64,000 nt of DNA from Hydrogenobacter sp. T-2 (GCF_033971325.1 NZ_CP117180.1:1546472-1610471), one strand, 5' to 3'. Shown: positions 9,993 through 18,761, counted from the stretch's first letter. The notes: generated from the letters alone by a model not told the origin. Made by a program: numbers and translations.

Positions 9993-10736
9993 ATGTTGAA
10001 AAAGGTAGGTTTCCTCTCAGCATTTATAGTTGCGATGTTTTCTATTAATGCTTGTGGACAAAGCTCGGCTAAGTGTCCTACAAAGGAGCAGGTCAAAACC
10101 TCTGTGAAAGACTTTATACCTCAAGACTTCAGCGTTGAATCCGTATCCCAAGTTCAAAACATAGATGGTCTTTGTGAAGTGGTTATCAAAGTTGGCACAC
10201 AGCCTTTGGTTTTCTACATGGACAGCAAAGGCGAATACTTACTTGCAGGAAACTTAATAAGCGTAAAGGACAAAAAGAACATAACCAGAGACAGACAGCA
10301 AGAGTTTATGAAGGTCTCCGCAGACCAGCTTAAAGAGATAGAAAAGCATGTAAATGTAAGGCATGGAGAGGGTGACAGATACATATACTTTATAACAGAC
10401 CCAGATTGCCCCTTCTGTAAAAGGAGCAACCCAATAGTAGAGGAGTGGGCAAAGAAAAATAATGTCCAGATAAGACTTATCTTCTTCCCCCTCCCCATAC
10501 ACCCAGAAGCCTTTGTTAAAGCAGTTTCAGTGATATGTGACAAAAAGGGCTTTAAGGAATATGCGGAAGGCTACATTTCTCAAAATCAATGTGAAGAGGG
10601 CAAAAAGGCGGTTGAGGCGAACCTTGAGCTGATGGAAAAGCTGGGCATAGGAGGGACGCCTACTTTTATAGGTATGAACGGAAGGATGCACTCAGGACTT
10701 CCAACGGAGGAAGACCTTAACAAGCTCATAAACTGA
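9993..10736 (+). CDS. DsbC/DsbG-like thiol:disulfide isomerase, probable lipoprotein
   Basis: Exported thioredoxin-fold protein with the active site CPFC in DPDCPFCKR. Start at ATG 9993, chosen for its strong Shine-Dalgarno (AAAGGAGG); about 247 residues. The N terminus is a lipoprotein signal: hydrophobic stretch then INACGQ, so Cys near residue 20 is likely lipidated. An N-terminal DsbC-type dimerisation region (about 25-105) precedes the thioredoxin domain; the cis-proline motif is GGTPTF. Its stop is directly followed by the bioF start. A smaller relative with CGHC is at 58214-58711. Confidence 0.87.
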   Translation: MLKKVGFLSAFIVAMFSINACGQSSAKCPTKEQVKTSVKDFIPQDFSVESVSQVQNIDGLCEVVIKVGTQPLVFYMDSKGEYLLAGNLISVKDKKNITRDRQQEFMKVSADQLKEIEKHVNVRHGEGDRYIYFITDPDCPFCKRSNPIVEEWAKKNNVQIRLIFFPLPIHPEAFVKAVSVICDKKGFKEYAEGYISQNQCEEGKKAVEANLELMEKLGIGGTPTFIGMNGRMHSGLPTEEDLNKLIN

Positions 10737-11852
10737 ATGCAATGGATAGAAGAGGAGCTTGAAAGGCTCAGGTTTGAAAGTCTTTACAGACAAAGGAGCC
10801 TAAGAGAGGGTCTTTTAGACTTTTGCTCCAACGACTACCTTGCGATGAAAGACCACCCTGAGGTAATTGAGGAGAGTGTAAAGGTTCTTAGAAATTACGG
10901 TCTTGGGTCTGGGGCTTCCGCTCTGGTATCTGGATACACAAAGCACCACAGAGACCTTGAAGATAAACTATCTGAGTTTAAGTTAACACCTTGCTGTGTT
11001 CTTTTCGGCTCTGGCTATCTCGCTAACCTTGGCACTATACCTGTCCTTGTGGGGGAGGATGATTTAGTCCTAAGCGACCAGCTAAACCATGCAAGTATTA
11101 TAGATGCTTGTAGGTTATCTAAATCTAAGGTGCTTGTCTACAGACATGGAGACTACCAACACTTAGAAGAGCTACTCAAAACCTTTAGAAACTACCACAG
11201 AAGATGTCTTATAGTTACGGATACGGTTTTTAGCATGGATGGTGACATTGCGGATATTAGAACCCTAAAAAGGTATGCGGAAGAATTTGACTGCATGCTC
11301 TATCTTGATGAAGCCCATGCAACGGGTGTCCTTGGACCTTCTGGAAAAGGTGGTCTTGAGGAGTTTGGAGAGAGTTGGGAGGATTATATAGTGGTTATGG
11401 GTACATTATCAAAGGCGATAGGTTCGTATGGTGCATTTGTATGTGGTTCTAAGGTTTTATGTGATTATCTGGTAAACAAGGCAAGAAGCTTGATATTTTC
11501 TACATCTCTTCCTCCGGCGGTATGTGCAGGTGCAAAAAAGGCTATAGAGATTATCCAGCGAGAAAGCTGGAGGGTAAGAAAGCTGAAAGAGAAAAGCGAG
11601 TTGATCTATAGCCGGCTTTCCACAATTGGGCTTGAGGTTCTCTTTCACCATACACCTATTCTGCCCATAATGGTTTACGAGGAAGCCAAAGCATTAGACT
11701 TGAGGGATAGACTTCTTAAGCAGGGAATACTTATTCAAGCTATAAGATATCCTACAGTTCCCATAGGCATGGCAAGGCTAAGACTTACCACAACCCTAAG
11801 ATACACAGATGATTACCTTGAAAGACTCTTTAAGGCTTTTGAAAAGCTTTAA
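10737..11852 (+). CDS. bioF: 8-amino-7-oxononanoate synthase
   Basis: PLP-dependent condensation of pimeloyl-CoA with L-alanine, first step of biotin ring assembly. 371 residues. Motifs: FCSNDYLAMKDHP, GSGASALVSGYTKHH, LNHASIIDACRLS, YLDEAHATGVLGPSGKG, and the PLP-lysine motif GTLSKAIGSYGAFV. Starts with no gap after the DsbC-like gene. Close relatives (KBL, SPT) share the fold, but bioW, which supplies pimeloyl-CoA, occurs in this window at 37021-37752, which supports BioF. The 43 bases after it contain no clear terminator. Confidence 0.93.
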   Translation: MQWIEEELERLRFESLYRQRSLREGLLDFCSNDYLAMKDHPEVIEESVKVLRNYGLGSGASALVSGYTKHHRDLEDKLSEFKLTPCCVLFGSGYLANLGTIPVLVGEDDLVLSDQLNHASIIDACRLSKSKVLVYRHGDYQHLEELLKTFRNYHRRCLIVTDTVFSMDGDIADIRTLKRYAEEFDCMLYLDEAHATGVLGPSGKGGLEEFGESWEDYIVVMGTLSKAIGSYGAFVCGSKVLCDYLVNKARSLIFSTSLPPAVCAGAKKAIEIIQRESWRVRKLKEKSELIYSRLSTIGLEVLFHHTPILPIMVYEEAKALDLRDRLLKQGILIQAIRYPTVPIGMARLRLTTTLRYTDDYLERLFKAFEKL

Positions 11853-11895
11853 CCCCCTCCCACCCCTTTAGTCCCTCCCATACCCATCTTCTAAA

Positions 11896-13287
11896 TTACC
11901 TTACCAGATTTATTGTATCATCAAGCACTGCGTTGGATGAGGTTATTACCCTTGTATTTGCCTGATACGCCCTTTGGGCAGATATAAGATTTATAAACTC
12001 AGAGGCTATATCCACATTAGACATTTCTAACATGCCAGACCTGACTTTTTCCGCACCGCCTGGAGCCATTATGGTTGGTGTGGAAATGGAAGTGTAAAGA
12101 TTAGAACCTTTTTTTGTAAGTTCCTCTGGGTCGGAGAACACTGCAACCGCAACTCTATAAAGGGGTAGAGATTTTCCGTTGGAATACACCCCTACAACCG
12201 CACCATCTTCGGACAGAACATAGACATCCACAAGGTCACCCTTGGCGTAGCCATTCTGCTCCACGGTAACTATAAAATCTGAAGCATACTGAGTTATGTA
12301 TGAGTTATCTATTGTAGTACCAACAACCCCTGCTGTTGCCTGCACTTCTTCACCTACTATAATCCTCCAATCGCCTATATTAGGAAATACGCCTCCACTA
12401 GGAGTGGTTGTGCCCGTGGTTGCTGTGTAGCTTACTGTAAGATTGGAGGTATTAAGATAATATACAAAGCTAAGCCCATCAGCTGAAGGCTCTCTAATAA
12501 CATCGGTATTGTCGTATATGAGAGTGCCAGCAGGGTCAAAGGTTATAGTCCAGTCGCCTGACACCTCGTAGCCAGCGTTTCCTGGGTCTACATCAGCCCT
12601 AAGGAACACCTGCCATGTGTTGACCGCCGTAGTGGAGTTTCTAAAAAAGATGTCCGCCTGATATGGAGTGCCAAGGCTGTCATATATAGTTATGGTATAT
12701 TTGTAGTTGTAGCTGGAAGGGTTGTTTGGGTCAAATGCCACCGATGGGGGTGGAGAGGCAGAGTTTAGGTTTGTTGGACCTAAGAACCTTATCTGCCCTG
12801 TAGCTTTTGGTGGAAGCTGAGGTATAACGTGAATATCCTCAAGACCTGTGCCTACTGTTTTTCCCCTCTCGTCAACTCTGAAGCCCTGCAGTTTCAAACC
12901 ACCAGAATTAACCATATAACCATCCCTGCTAAGCCTAAATTGCCCATCCCTTGTGTAGTAGTTGATCCCTGAAATGGGATCCTTTATTATAAAAAGTCCT
13001 CTGCCTTGTATAGCAAGGTCGGTATTTATACCTGTCTGCTTGAAGTTACCTATTGTCCAAAGCTTTTGCGTGCTGTCAACCAAAACACCCGCTCCGTAAG
13101 TGGTAGACTTAATGGTGTTGGTTACTGTATTAAGACCTATTGTGACCGAGGATATGACGTCCTGAAAAATGGGTCTACTACCCTTAAAGCCTATGGTGTT
13201 TACGTTTGCCATATTATCTGCAGTTATGTCCATCCATGTTCTGTAGGCGTTCATACCCGTTACTGCGTTAAAAAAGCTCCTCATCAT
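11896..13287 (-). CDS. flgE: Flagellar hook protein FlgE
   Basis: Building block of the flagellar hook, exported by the flagellar type III system. 463 residues. N terminus MMRSFFNAVTGMNAYRTWMDITADNMANVNTIGFKG-type rod/hook motif (flg_bb_rod), IQGRGLFII and DGQFRLSRDG in the D1 region, and the C-terminal coiled segment MSNVDIASEFINLISAQRAYQANTRVI. Starts 2 bases after flgD with a CAGGAGGG Shine-Dalgarno in the end of flgD. Together with flgD and the AbrB-like gene it forms a small minus-strand operon. Confidence 0.96.
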   Translation of the reverse strand: MMRSFFNAVTGMNAYRTWMDITADNMANVNTIGFKGSRPIFQDVISSVTIGLNTVTNTIKSTTYGAGVLVDSTQKLWTIGNFKQTGINTDLAIQGRGLFIIKDPISGINYYTRDGQFRLSRDGYMVNSGGLKLQGFRVDERGKTVGTGLEDIHVIPQLPPKATGQIRFLGPTNLNSASPPPSVAFDPNNPSSYNYKYTITIYDSLGTPYQADIFFRNSTTAVNTWQVFLRADVDPGNAGYEVSGDWTITFDPAGTLIYDNTDVIREPSADGLSFVYYLNTSNLTVSYTATTGTTTPSGGVFPNIGDWRIIVGEEVQATAGVVGTTIDNSYITQYASDFIVTVEQNGYAKGDLVDVYVLSEDGAVVGVYSNGKSLPLYRVAVAVFSDPEELTKKGSNLYTSISTPTIMAPGGAEKVRSGMLEMSNVDIASEFINLISAQRAYQANTRVITSSNAVLDDTINLVR

Positions 13288-13289
13288 GA

Positions 13290-13937
13290 TTACATCCCTC
13301 CTGCATATATTAATCTTGAAGGAGAGACAAGCTCTCCATTTTCAAGCTCAAAAAGCAGTTCTCCACCAGAGACACTAACAGACTTTATCTTACCCATAAC
13401 ACCAAGATTTAAACTATCAACTGGCATACCGTTCTTAAGGATCTGCACGCTGTAATGACCCTTTGGCAGGTCACTGAGTTCAATCGGATTAAGCCCCTTG
13501 TTTATATCTACTTGATATTCCTTTATCACATCATCTCCGTCCATTATCCTAATGGTAGCACCCTTTATATCCTCTGAAGACAGAAGATAGTACTGTCCAC
13601 CCTTTAGCGTGTCTATTTTGTTAGTGGAGAACACAAACTCTTTATCTATCAAACTCAGGCTTGAAAGAAGGGTGATTTGATTAAACCAACCCTTGAGACC
13701 TTCCATAAAGCTTTTCATATCGTTCATATACCTAATCTGATTTAGCCTTGTCATATCCTCTAACATCTTTGAGAGGTCTTGAGGCTGGAAAGGGTCTTGA
13801 TACCTTAGAGTTTCTATATATATCTTTAGAAAGTCTTCAGAAGAGAGATTGTCTACGCCTTGAGTGTAGTTTTTGGGCAAAACCTTAGGCTCAGGGGGTT
13901 TTATATGGTAAGGGTTAGTTCCTCTAAGCTCCGCCAT
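13290..13937 (-). CDS. flgD: Flagellar hook-capping protein FlgD
   Basis: Scaffold cap that guides FlgE assembly. 215 residues. The N-terminal conserved element SSEDFLKIYIETLRYQDPFQPQD and DMTRLNQIRYMNDM fit the FlgD capping motif (fLxLLvaQLqnQDPl.P); the rest forms the FlgD Ig/tudor region. Overlaps the AbrB-like gene by 14 bases and lies 2 bases before flgE. The leading Lys/Pro-rich stretch NPYHIKPPEPKVLPK is short, as in other thermophile FlgD proteins. Confidence 0.93.
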   Translation of the reverse strand: MAELRGTNPYHIKPPEPKVLPKNYTQGVDNLSSEDFLKIYIETLRYQDPFQPQDLSKMLEDMTRLNQIRYMNDMKSFMEGLKGWFNQITLLSSLSLIDKEFVFSTNKIDTLKGGQYYLLSSEDIKGATIRIMDGDDVIKEYQVDINKGLNPIELSDLPKGHYSVQILKNGMPVDSLNLGVMGKIKSVSVSGGELLFELENGELVSPSRLIYAGGM

Positions 13938-14181
13938 CTTTCTTCCCTCCCTTCTGTTTTTGGAACTCTTCCGCTAATATCTGGGCGAAGCTCTTCTGTT
14001 GGGTTTGCCCTGATAGGATGCTACCCTTTAGGTCATAAACCCTCTGCTCTTTCTTTATTATGAGCTGGTCATCTTTTACCTCAATCCTGACCAAGTCTCC
14101 TTCCTTTAACCCAAGCCTTTTTCTAACATCGCTGGGCAGAGCTACCAATCCTCTTGCCATTATCTTGGCTACCTCATCCAT
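13924..14181 (-). CDS. AbrB/SpoVT-type swapped-hairpin DNA-binding protein
   Basis: 85-residue protein. Residues 5-45 (KIMARGLVALPSDVRKRLGLKEGDLVRIEV) match the AbrB/MazE looped-hinge DNA-binding domain, read as RG-x-VxLPxxVRKxLGLxxGDxV. The C-terminal half is polar and Gln/Lys-rich. AbrB folds serve as transition-state regulators or as antitoxins; no toxin gene follows, instead flgD overlaps by 14 bases, so a regulator of this flagellar operon (possibly autoregulation) is the natural inference. First gene of its transcription unit, with a near-consensus promoter just ahead. Confidence 0.85.
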   Translation of the reverse strand: MDEVAKIMARGLVALPSDVRKRLGLKEGDLVRIEVKDDQLIIKKEQRVYDLKGSILSGQTQQKSFAQILAEEFQKQKGGKKDGGA

Positions 14182-14188
14182 GGGTATG

Positions 14189-14216
14189 ATTATATTCCTG
14201 TTTTGGAAAATGTCAA
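14189..14216 (-). promoter_or_regulatory. Near-consensus sigma70 promoter of abrB-like/flgD/flgE
   Basis: On the minus strand TTGACA (14211-14216), 16-base spacer, TATAAT (14189-14194), then only 7 bases to the ATG at 14181. The start point should fall at or next to the A of the ATG, which implies a leaderless mRNA. It is notable that hook genes here use a housekeeping-type promoter rather than a sigma28 or sigma54 one. A second TTGACA lies at 14237-14242. Confidence 0.8.
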
Positions 14217-14294
14217 GTAGTTTGATACTATAATAATGTCAAACAATAATTAACTATCAGAAAACCCGCAAGATAAATCCGTAGAAAAATGTCG

Positions 14295-14300
14295 TATAAT
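14295..14300 (+). promoter_or_regulatory. -10 box (TATAAT) of the molybdopterin-protein operon
   Basis: TATAAT ends 10 bases before the ATG at 14311 with no Shine-Dalgarno in between. A second plus-strand TATAAT is at 14229-14234. The 129-base gap 14182-14310 contains these boxes, the divergent promoter described separately, and nothing else that I recognise. Confidence 0.5.
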
Positions 14301-14310
14301 CTTCTACTCA

Positions 14311-15879
14311 ATGAGCCTTGAGCCCACGAAGATACCTCTCACGGTGAAGGAGTTTGACAGCCAAAGGGTAGGCTTCTGTGCAGGCTGTGGATGTGCCTGT
14401 GGATATATACTCTACCAAAAGGAAGGTAAAATAGTAGACCTATACGGACACCCTACAGACCCAAGGGGGATAGGAAGTCTATGCACCAAAGGTATAGCCT
14501 ATATACAGGAAGCGACAAGTAATCCTATGAGACTAAAAGGTATTTTTATGAGGAAGGGAGATGAGTTTATCTCTGTTGATTACGCTCAAGCTCTTGAAAT
14601 CCTGAAGGGAAAACTATCAAAGGGTAAGACCGCCTTTTTGCTTGGTAGACAGGCAGGACTTGAAGATTATCTTCTTGCCAAAAGCCTTTCAGAGAATGTT
14701 TTTGTTGATGCTCCGGTTGTGGATTTTACGCCGTCAACTCTCAAGCCTACCGACTGGAAAAGGGCTAAGTTCATACTCTCCGTTGACGCGGAGCCAGTTT
14801 TTTCTGAGGTTATGGCAACGCGATGGGTGGTGGATGCGGTGGAAAGCGGAGCATACCTCTTGTGTCTTTCCAGTAGATATGAAACTATTTGTGCCAAAGC
14901 GAAAGATAGAGTGCTTTTGAAGCCAGATTCTATGATGGAATTTTTGCAAGCTATTCTTGAGGCTGAAAATGGTGATAGCAAGGTAGAGTTTGTTAAAAGA
15001 AGCCTGTTTCTTATGAGAGGTGCACTTGTCCTTGTGGGGGCACACCTTTTGAACTCTCCCTTTAGAGAAGCTATACTCTCTATTCTTGCTGGGCTTAGAC
15101 GCAAGTTTGGTGTCAACTACAGCTTTGTGGGAGACCTTATGCCTTTCCCTGCCAAGCCTATGGAGGAGTTTTTTGAAAGCTTTGAGGAGTTTGATAACCT
15201 TGTGGTGGTGGGAAATCTCTTCAGATATTTAAAGGATGAGCATCTGGAAGCCCTCAGGGATAAATTTGTAGTGAGCTTCCAGGCCTTTCCAAACTTTACC
15301 GCCCATTATTCGGACATGCTTTTTGCCTTAAGCATTTTCCAAGAGAGGGACTTTATAAACTACAGACATGGCTTTGGTTATCTTGTCTACTCACCAAAGA
15401 CAGTAGACACGGAGGATGTTTATAGTCCTGCGGATGTGCTTGGAGAAGCGGTCGGATTAGAGGTGAGTTTGGAGAACTTTGAATACTATGAGGAGCTAAG
15501 GGCAAAGGGTGAGATTGACCTTAAGATGGGAGAAGTAGATTCAAAAGGCTTTTTAGAGCATTATCACATACGAAGGAGCGAGCTTTTCTTGTATACGGAC
15601 AGTACTCTTGTGGAGGACCTTGGACATTGGAATCCTTGGACTCATGAAATGGAAAGATTTCAAAAGGCTTACATAAACCCACGTACTGCAAAAAGTAGAG
15701 GTCTAAAGGATAGCGTGCAAATAGGAAGGGTTTCCTTTGAACTCATCCATACAGAAAATGTGGCGGAAGGTGTTATCTTTATCCCATCGGAATATGAAGA
15801 GTTTCAACCCTTTGAACCTGGGCATAGGGTTGGTGCTTTTCTGAGGAAGCCTTATCATAGATACGAGGCTATTGGATGA
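14311..15879 (+). CDS. Molybdopterin oxidoreductase-family protein, compact and atypical
   Basis: 522 residues, shorter than the 700-1000 of most DMSO-reductase-family enzymes. N terminus has the [4Fe-4S] ligands Cys23, Cys26, Cys30 and Cys58 (CAGCGCAC, then SLCTKG, with the Lys that follows the fourth Cys in formate dehydrogenases and nitrate reductases). The C terminus resembles the molybdopterin dinucleotide-binding domain. In the segment that normally carries the Mo-ligating Cys or Sec (about residues 125-160, VDAPVVDFTPS) I see no Cys; Asp or Ser could serve, or metal may be absent. No subunit genes for electron transfer flank it. Substrate unknown. Overlaps the CinA-like gene by 4 bases. 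Confidence 0.72.
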   Translation: MSLEPTKIPLTVKEFDSQRVGFCAGCGCACGYILYQKEGKIVDLYGHPTDPRGIGSLCTKGIAYIQEATSNPMRLKGIFMRKGDEFISVDYAQALEILKGKLSKGKTAFLLGRQAGLEDYLLAKSLSENVFVDAPVVDFTPSTLKPTDWKRAKFILSVDAEPVFSEVMATRWVVDAVESGAYLLCLSSRYETICAKAKDRVLLKPDSMMEFLQAILEAENGDSKVEFVKRSLFLMRGALVLVGAHLLNSPFREAILSILAGLRRKFGVNYSFVGDLMPFPAKPMEEFFESFEEFDNLVVVGNLFRYLKDEHLEALRDKFVVSFQAFPNFTAHYSDMLFALSIFQERDFINYRHGFGYLVYSPKTVDTEDVYSPADVLGEAVGLEVSLENFEYYEELRAKGEIDLKMGEVDSKGFLEHYHIRRSELFLYTDSTLVEDLGHWNPWTHEMERFQKAYINPRTAKSRGLKDSVQIGRVSFELIHTENVAEGVIFIPSEYEEFQPFEPGHRVGAFLRKPYHRYEAIG

Positions 15880-16541
15880 TTGTAGGGTTATGTGAAGAGA
15901 ATCTTGATTTTAATGGTTTTATTGTAAGAACTATAGGCTTAGATGCTCTTGAGGGGTATAGAAGTGTAAAATGGGCTGGTGGTGTTGACTTTTTTATAGA
16001 GGACGAAGAGAAGCTAAAGCTTTTTGTGGAAAGGTATAAGGATTTTATTTATGCAATAGGAAAGGAAAGTATGGAGGAAGTGGTAGGAAAGCTTTTGAGG
16101 GAAAAGGGTCTAAAACTTGCCACCGCAGAAAGCTGTACCGCTGGGCTTTTGTCCGCAAGACTTGTAAATGTACCAGGTTCTTCCCAATACTTCTTGGGTG
16201 GCTTTGTGGTCTATGCTAACGAGCTTAAGACTAAACTGCTCGGAGTTGAGGAAGAGGCTTTGAGAAAACATGGTGCGGTCTCTGAGGAAGTGTGTAGGCA
16301 GATGGCAATAGGAGTCCTTGAGGAAACGGATGCGGATATAGCAATTGCCATAACCGGTATATCTGGTCCAGAGGGTGGAACAGAGCACAAACCCGTGGGG
16401 CTTACTTACATGGCTTTTGCTACAGACAGAGAAGTTGTTTTGAGGAGATTTCTTTTCCAGGGAAGTAGGAATGAAAATCGTTTTATGGCTACCCAATGGG
16501 CTCTTGAAATACTGAGGCGATATCTTACAAAGGGGGTTTGA
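15876..16541 (+). CDS. CinA C-terminal-domain protein (nicotinamide-nucleotide amidase type)
   Basis: 221 residues. The C-terminal 160 or so match the PncC/CinA amidase domain: LATAESCTAGLLSARLVNVPGSS, GGFVVYANELKTKLLGV, GAVSEEVCRQMAIGV, ITGISGPEGGTEHKPVG. This domain deamidates NMN to nicotinate mononucleotide. The first 60 or so residues look like a remnant of the CinA middle domain; the molybdopterin-binding-like (MoCF) N-terminal domain of full CinA is missing. It overlaps the end of the molybdopterin-family gene by 4 bases and lies 1 base before lpxA. Confidence 0.88.
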   Translation: MIVGLCEENLDFNGFIVRTIGLDALEGYRSVKWAGGVDFFIEDEEKLKLFVERYKDFIYAIGKESMEEVVGKLLREKGLKLATAESCTAGLLSARLVNVPGSSQYFLGGFVVYANELKTKLLGVEEEALRKHGAVSEEVCRQMAIGVLEETDADIAIAITGISGPEGGTEHKPVGLTYMAFATDREVVLRRFLFQGSRNENRFMATQWALEILRRYLTKGV

Positions 16542-16542
16542 A

Positions 16543-17334
16543 ATGTCAAAGGTGCATCCAACTGCTATAATCAAAGGTGAGGTAGAGTTAGGAGAAGAGG
16601 TGGAGGTGGGTCCTTACACTGTTATAGAAGGTAAGGTAATAATAGGGGATGGGACAAAAATAGGTGCAAGGGTCTCAATAAAGGGAAAGGTCTCTATAGG
16701 TTCAAACTGTGAGGTACATGATGGAGCTATTTTGGGGGATGAGCCACAACATCTAAAATATGCGGGAGAAGAGAGTGAGGTGATAGTGGGAAACAATGTG
16801 ATAATAAGAGAATACGTCACCATTCACAGGGGAACAGCCATAGATAAGATGAAGACTGTGATAGAGGATGGAGTTATGCTTATGGCTTATTCTCATGTGG
16901 CTCATGACTGCATAGTAAGGAGAGGGGTAATAATGGCAAATTGTGCTACTCTTGGAGGGCATGTGGAGGTTGGGGAGTATGCCTTTATAGGGGGGCTTTC
17001 CGCAGTGCACCAATGGGCAAGGGTTGGTGCTTACGCTATGGTCGGTGGTCTCTCTGGAGTATCCCTTGATATACCACCCTACGTGAGGGCGTCAGGACAA
17101 CATGCACATCTATACGGCATAAATACGATTGGACTTGAGAGGAGAGGCTTTTCCAAGGAAACAATAGCCATTCTCAAAAGGGCATACAGAATTCTCTTTA
17201 GAAGTGGTATGTTGAAGGAGGATGCTATAGCCTTACTTCTTAGTGAATACGGAGACCACAAAGAGGTAAGAAACTTAGTGGAGTTCATAAGGACCTCAAA
17301 AAGAGGCGTCGCAAGGGACGCAGGAAGAGGTTAA
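16543..17334 (+). CDS. lpxA: UDP-N-acetylglucosamine acyltransferase
   Basis: First committed enzyme of lipid A synthesis: moves a hydroxyacyl chain from ACP to UDP-GlcNAc. 263 residues. Left-handed beta-helix hexapeptide repeats fill the first 190 residues (I-x-G-x-V patterns), with the catalytic-His region YSHVAHDC and GGHVEVGEYAFIGGLSAVHQWARVGAYAMVGG, followed by a helical C terminus. Shows that the organism makes lipid A. One base after the CinA-like gene and 9 bases before glmU, an operon joining two UDP-GlcNAc enzymes. Confidence 0.97.
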   Translation: MSKVHPTAIIKGEVELGEEVEVGPYTVIEGKVIIGDGTKIGARVSIKGKVSIGSNCEVHDGAILGDEPQHLKYAGEESEVIVGNNVIIREYVTIHRGTAIDKMKTVIEDGVMLMAYSHVAHDCIVRRGVIMANCATLGGHVEVGEYAFIGGLSAVHQWARVGAYAMVGGLSGVSLDIPPYVRASGQHAHLYGINTIGLERRGFSKETIAILKRAYRILFRSGMLKEDAIALLLSEYGDHKEVRNLVEFIRTSKRGVARDAGRG

Positions 17335-17343
17335 AATATTTCC

Positions 17344-18729
17344 ATGCGAGCCCTTGTGCTGTCCGCAGGTCTTGGAACACGATTTAAAAGCGAAAAGCCA
17401 AAGGTTATGCATAACATACTTGGTAAACCTATGCTATGGTATGTCCTAAGAACTCTGAGGGAATTGAATATTGAGGATACTGCCCTTGTGGTTGGGCATA
17501 AGGCGGAGCAGGTAAAGGAATACTTTGGAGATTCTTACCATTACTTTTATCAATCAAACCCAAAGGGTGGAACCGGCGATGCGGTGCTTTCTGCCATTGA
17601 CTTTTGGAGAGACTACTATGGGTATATGTTGGTAATAAACGGAGATTCTCCTTTGGTCAAACCACAAACCCTCAAAAACATGCAGAGATATTTGCATATG
17701 GTGGAAGAATACGAGGGTATCAAGTTAAGTGCCCTTTTGCTCTCCACACAATTGCCAGACCCTACAGGCTACGGAAGGATAATAAAGGACGGAAAGGGAA
17801 ATGTGATAAAGGTGGTAGAAGAGAAGGACGCGAGCTTTGAGGAGAAGCTAATAAAGGAGATAAATGGAGGGGTCTACATTTTCTATTGTCCTCATCTTAT
17901 AGAAACCCTTTTTAATGTAAAGCCAAGTCCTAAAACTGGTGAGCTTTATCTAACGGAAGTTTTCAGTCTTATGCATGAGAAGGATTATGTGGTAAGGAGC
18001 TTTATGGCGGAAGACCCTACAGAGGTCCTTGGAGCTAACACGCGCTGGGAGTTAGCGGTAGCGGAAAACATCATAAGGCTAAGGATACTTCAAGAATGGG
18101 CAGAAAAGGGTAACACGATCCACCAACCAGAAAGTGTTTGGATAGAGCCTGACGTGGTATTAGAAGGTGATGTGGAGATATATCCAGACGCTATGCTAAG
18201 AGGTAATACGAAGATAGGCAGAGGTGTGATTGTAGGAAAGGGTAGTCTCTTAGAGAACGCTCTTGTAGAGGAAGGAGTGATGATAGAGGCATATTCCATA
18301 GTAAGAAATTCACATATAAAGTCTGGAGCTATCATAGGACCCTTTGCCCATGTGAGAGAAAACAGCCTGATAGGAAAGGGTAGCCATATAGGAAACTTCG
18401 TGGAAGTCAAGAAGTCCTTTATAGGAGAAGGAGTAAGAGCAAAGCACCTTGCCTATATAGGAGACGCAACTATTGAGGATGATGTGAATGTAGGTGCTGG
18501 TGTGGTTTTTGCAAACTTTGACGGAAAGAGAAAGCACCAAAGCTACGTGGGAAAGGGTGCCTTTATAGGTAGCAATGCCCTTCTTATAGCACCTATAAGG
18601 ATCGGTAGCTATTCCTTTATAGCTGGAGGCTCTGTAGTAAACAAGGATGTGTCCGATGGAGACCTTGCCATTGAAAGGTCCAAACTAAGAATTTTAAAGG
18701 GTAAAGGGAAGGAAAAACTGCTTGAATAG
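17344..18729 (+). CDS. glmU: Bifunctional GlcNAc-1-phosphate uridyltransferase / GlcN-1-P acetyltransferase
   Basis: Makes UDP-GlcNAc for murein and lipid A. 461 residues: uridyltransferase domain at 1-230 (LSAGLGTRFKSEKPKVMH, GGTGDAVLSA, INGDSPLV, EINGGVYIF) and a beta-helix acetyltransferase domain from about 250 (GPFAHVRENSLIGKGSHIGNFVEVKKS, HLAYIGDA, GAGVVFANFDGKRKHQSYVG). Sits directly after lpxA, which consumes its product. The tRNA-Lys promoter lies in its last codons. Confidence 0.97.
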   Translation: MRALVLSAGLGTRFKSEKPKVMHNILGKPMLWYVLRTLRELNIEDTALVVGHKAEQVKEYFGDSYHYFYQSNPKGGTGDAVLSAIDFWRDYYGYMLVINGDSPLVKPQTLKNMQRYLHMVEEYEGIKLSALLLSTQLPDPTGYGRIIKDGKGNVIKVVEEKDASFEEKLIKEINGGVYIFYCPHLIETLFNVKPSPKTGELYLTEVFSLMHEKDYVVRSFMAEDPTEVLGANTRWELAVAENIIRLRILQEWAEKGNTIHQPESVWIEPDVVLEGDVEIYPDAMLRGNTKIGRGVIVGKGSLLENALVEEGVMIEAYSIVRNSHIKSGAIIGPFAHVRENSLIGKGSHIGNFVEVKKSFIGEGVRAKHLAYIGDATIEDDVNVGAGVVFANFDGKRKHQSYVGKGAFIGSNALLIAPIRIGSYSFIAGGSVVNKDVSDGDLAIERSKLRILKGKGKEKLLE

Positions 18730-18750
18730 TCGGATGATAGATGCTATAAT
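18722..18750 (+). promoter_or_regulatory. Promoter of tRNA-Lys (TTGAAT-17-TATAAT)
   Basis: TTGAAT at 18722-18727, overlapping the end of glmU, a 17-base spacer, and TATAAT at 18745-18750, 11 bases before the tRNA 5' end. Confidence 0.7.
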
Positions 18751-18761
18751 AACTAATCTTA

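Noticed and set aside
10737-10770. Riboswitch ahead of bioF or thiD
   Set aside because: Both genes start with no gap after the preceding gene, so there is no leader RNA.
11853-11895. Terminator between bioF and flgE
   Set aside because: The C-rich stretch forms no stem of note and has no T-run; only the shared decamer with the hemE gap is worth mention.
13924-14181. AbrB-like protein as a MazE-type antitoxin
   Set aside because: No toxin gene is adjacent; flgD overlaps directly downstream.
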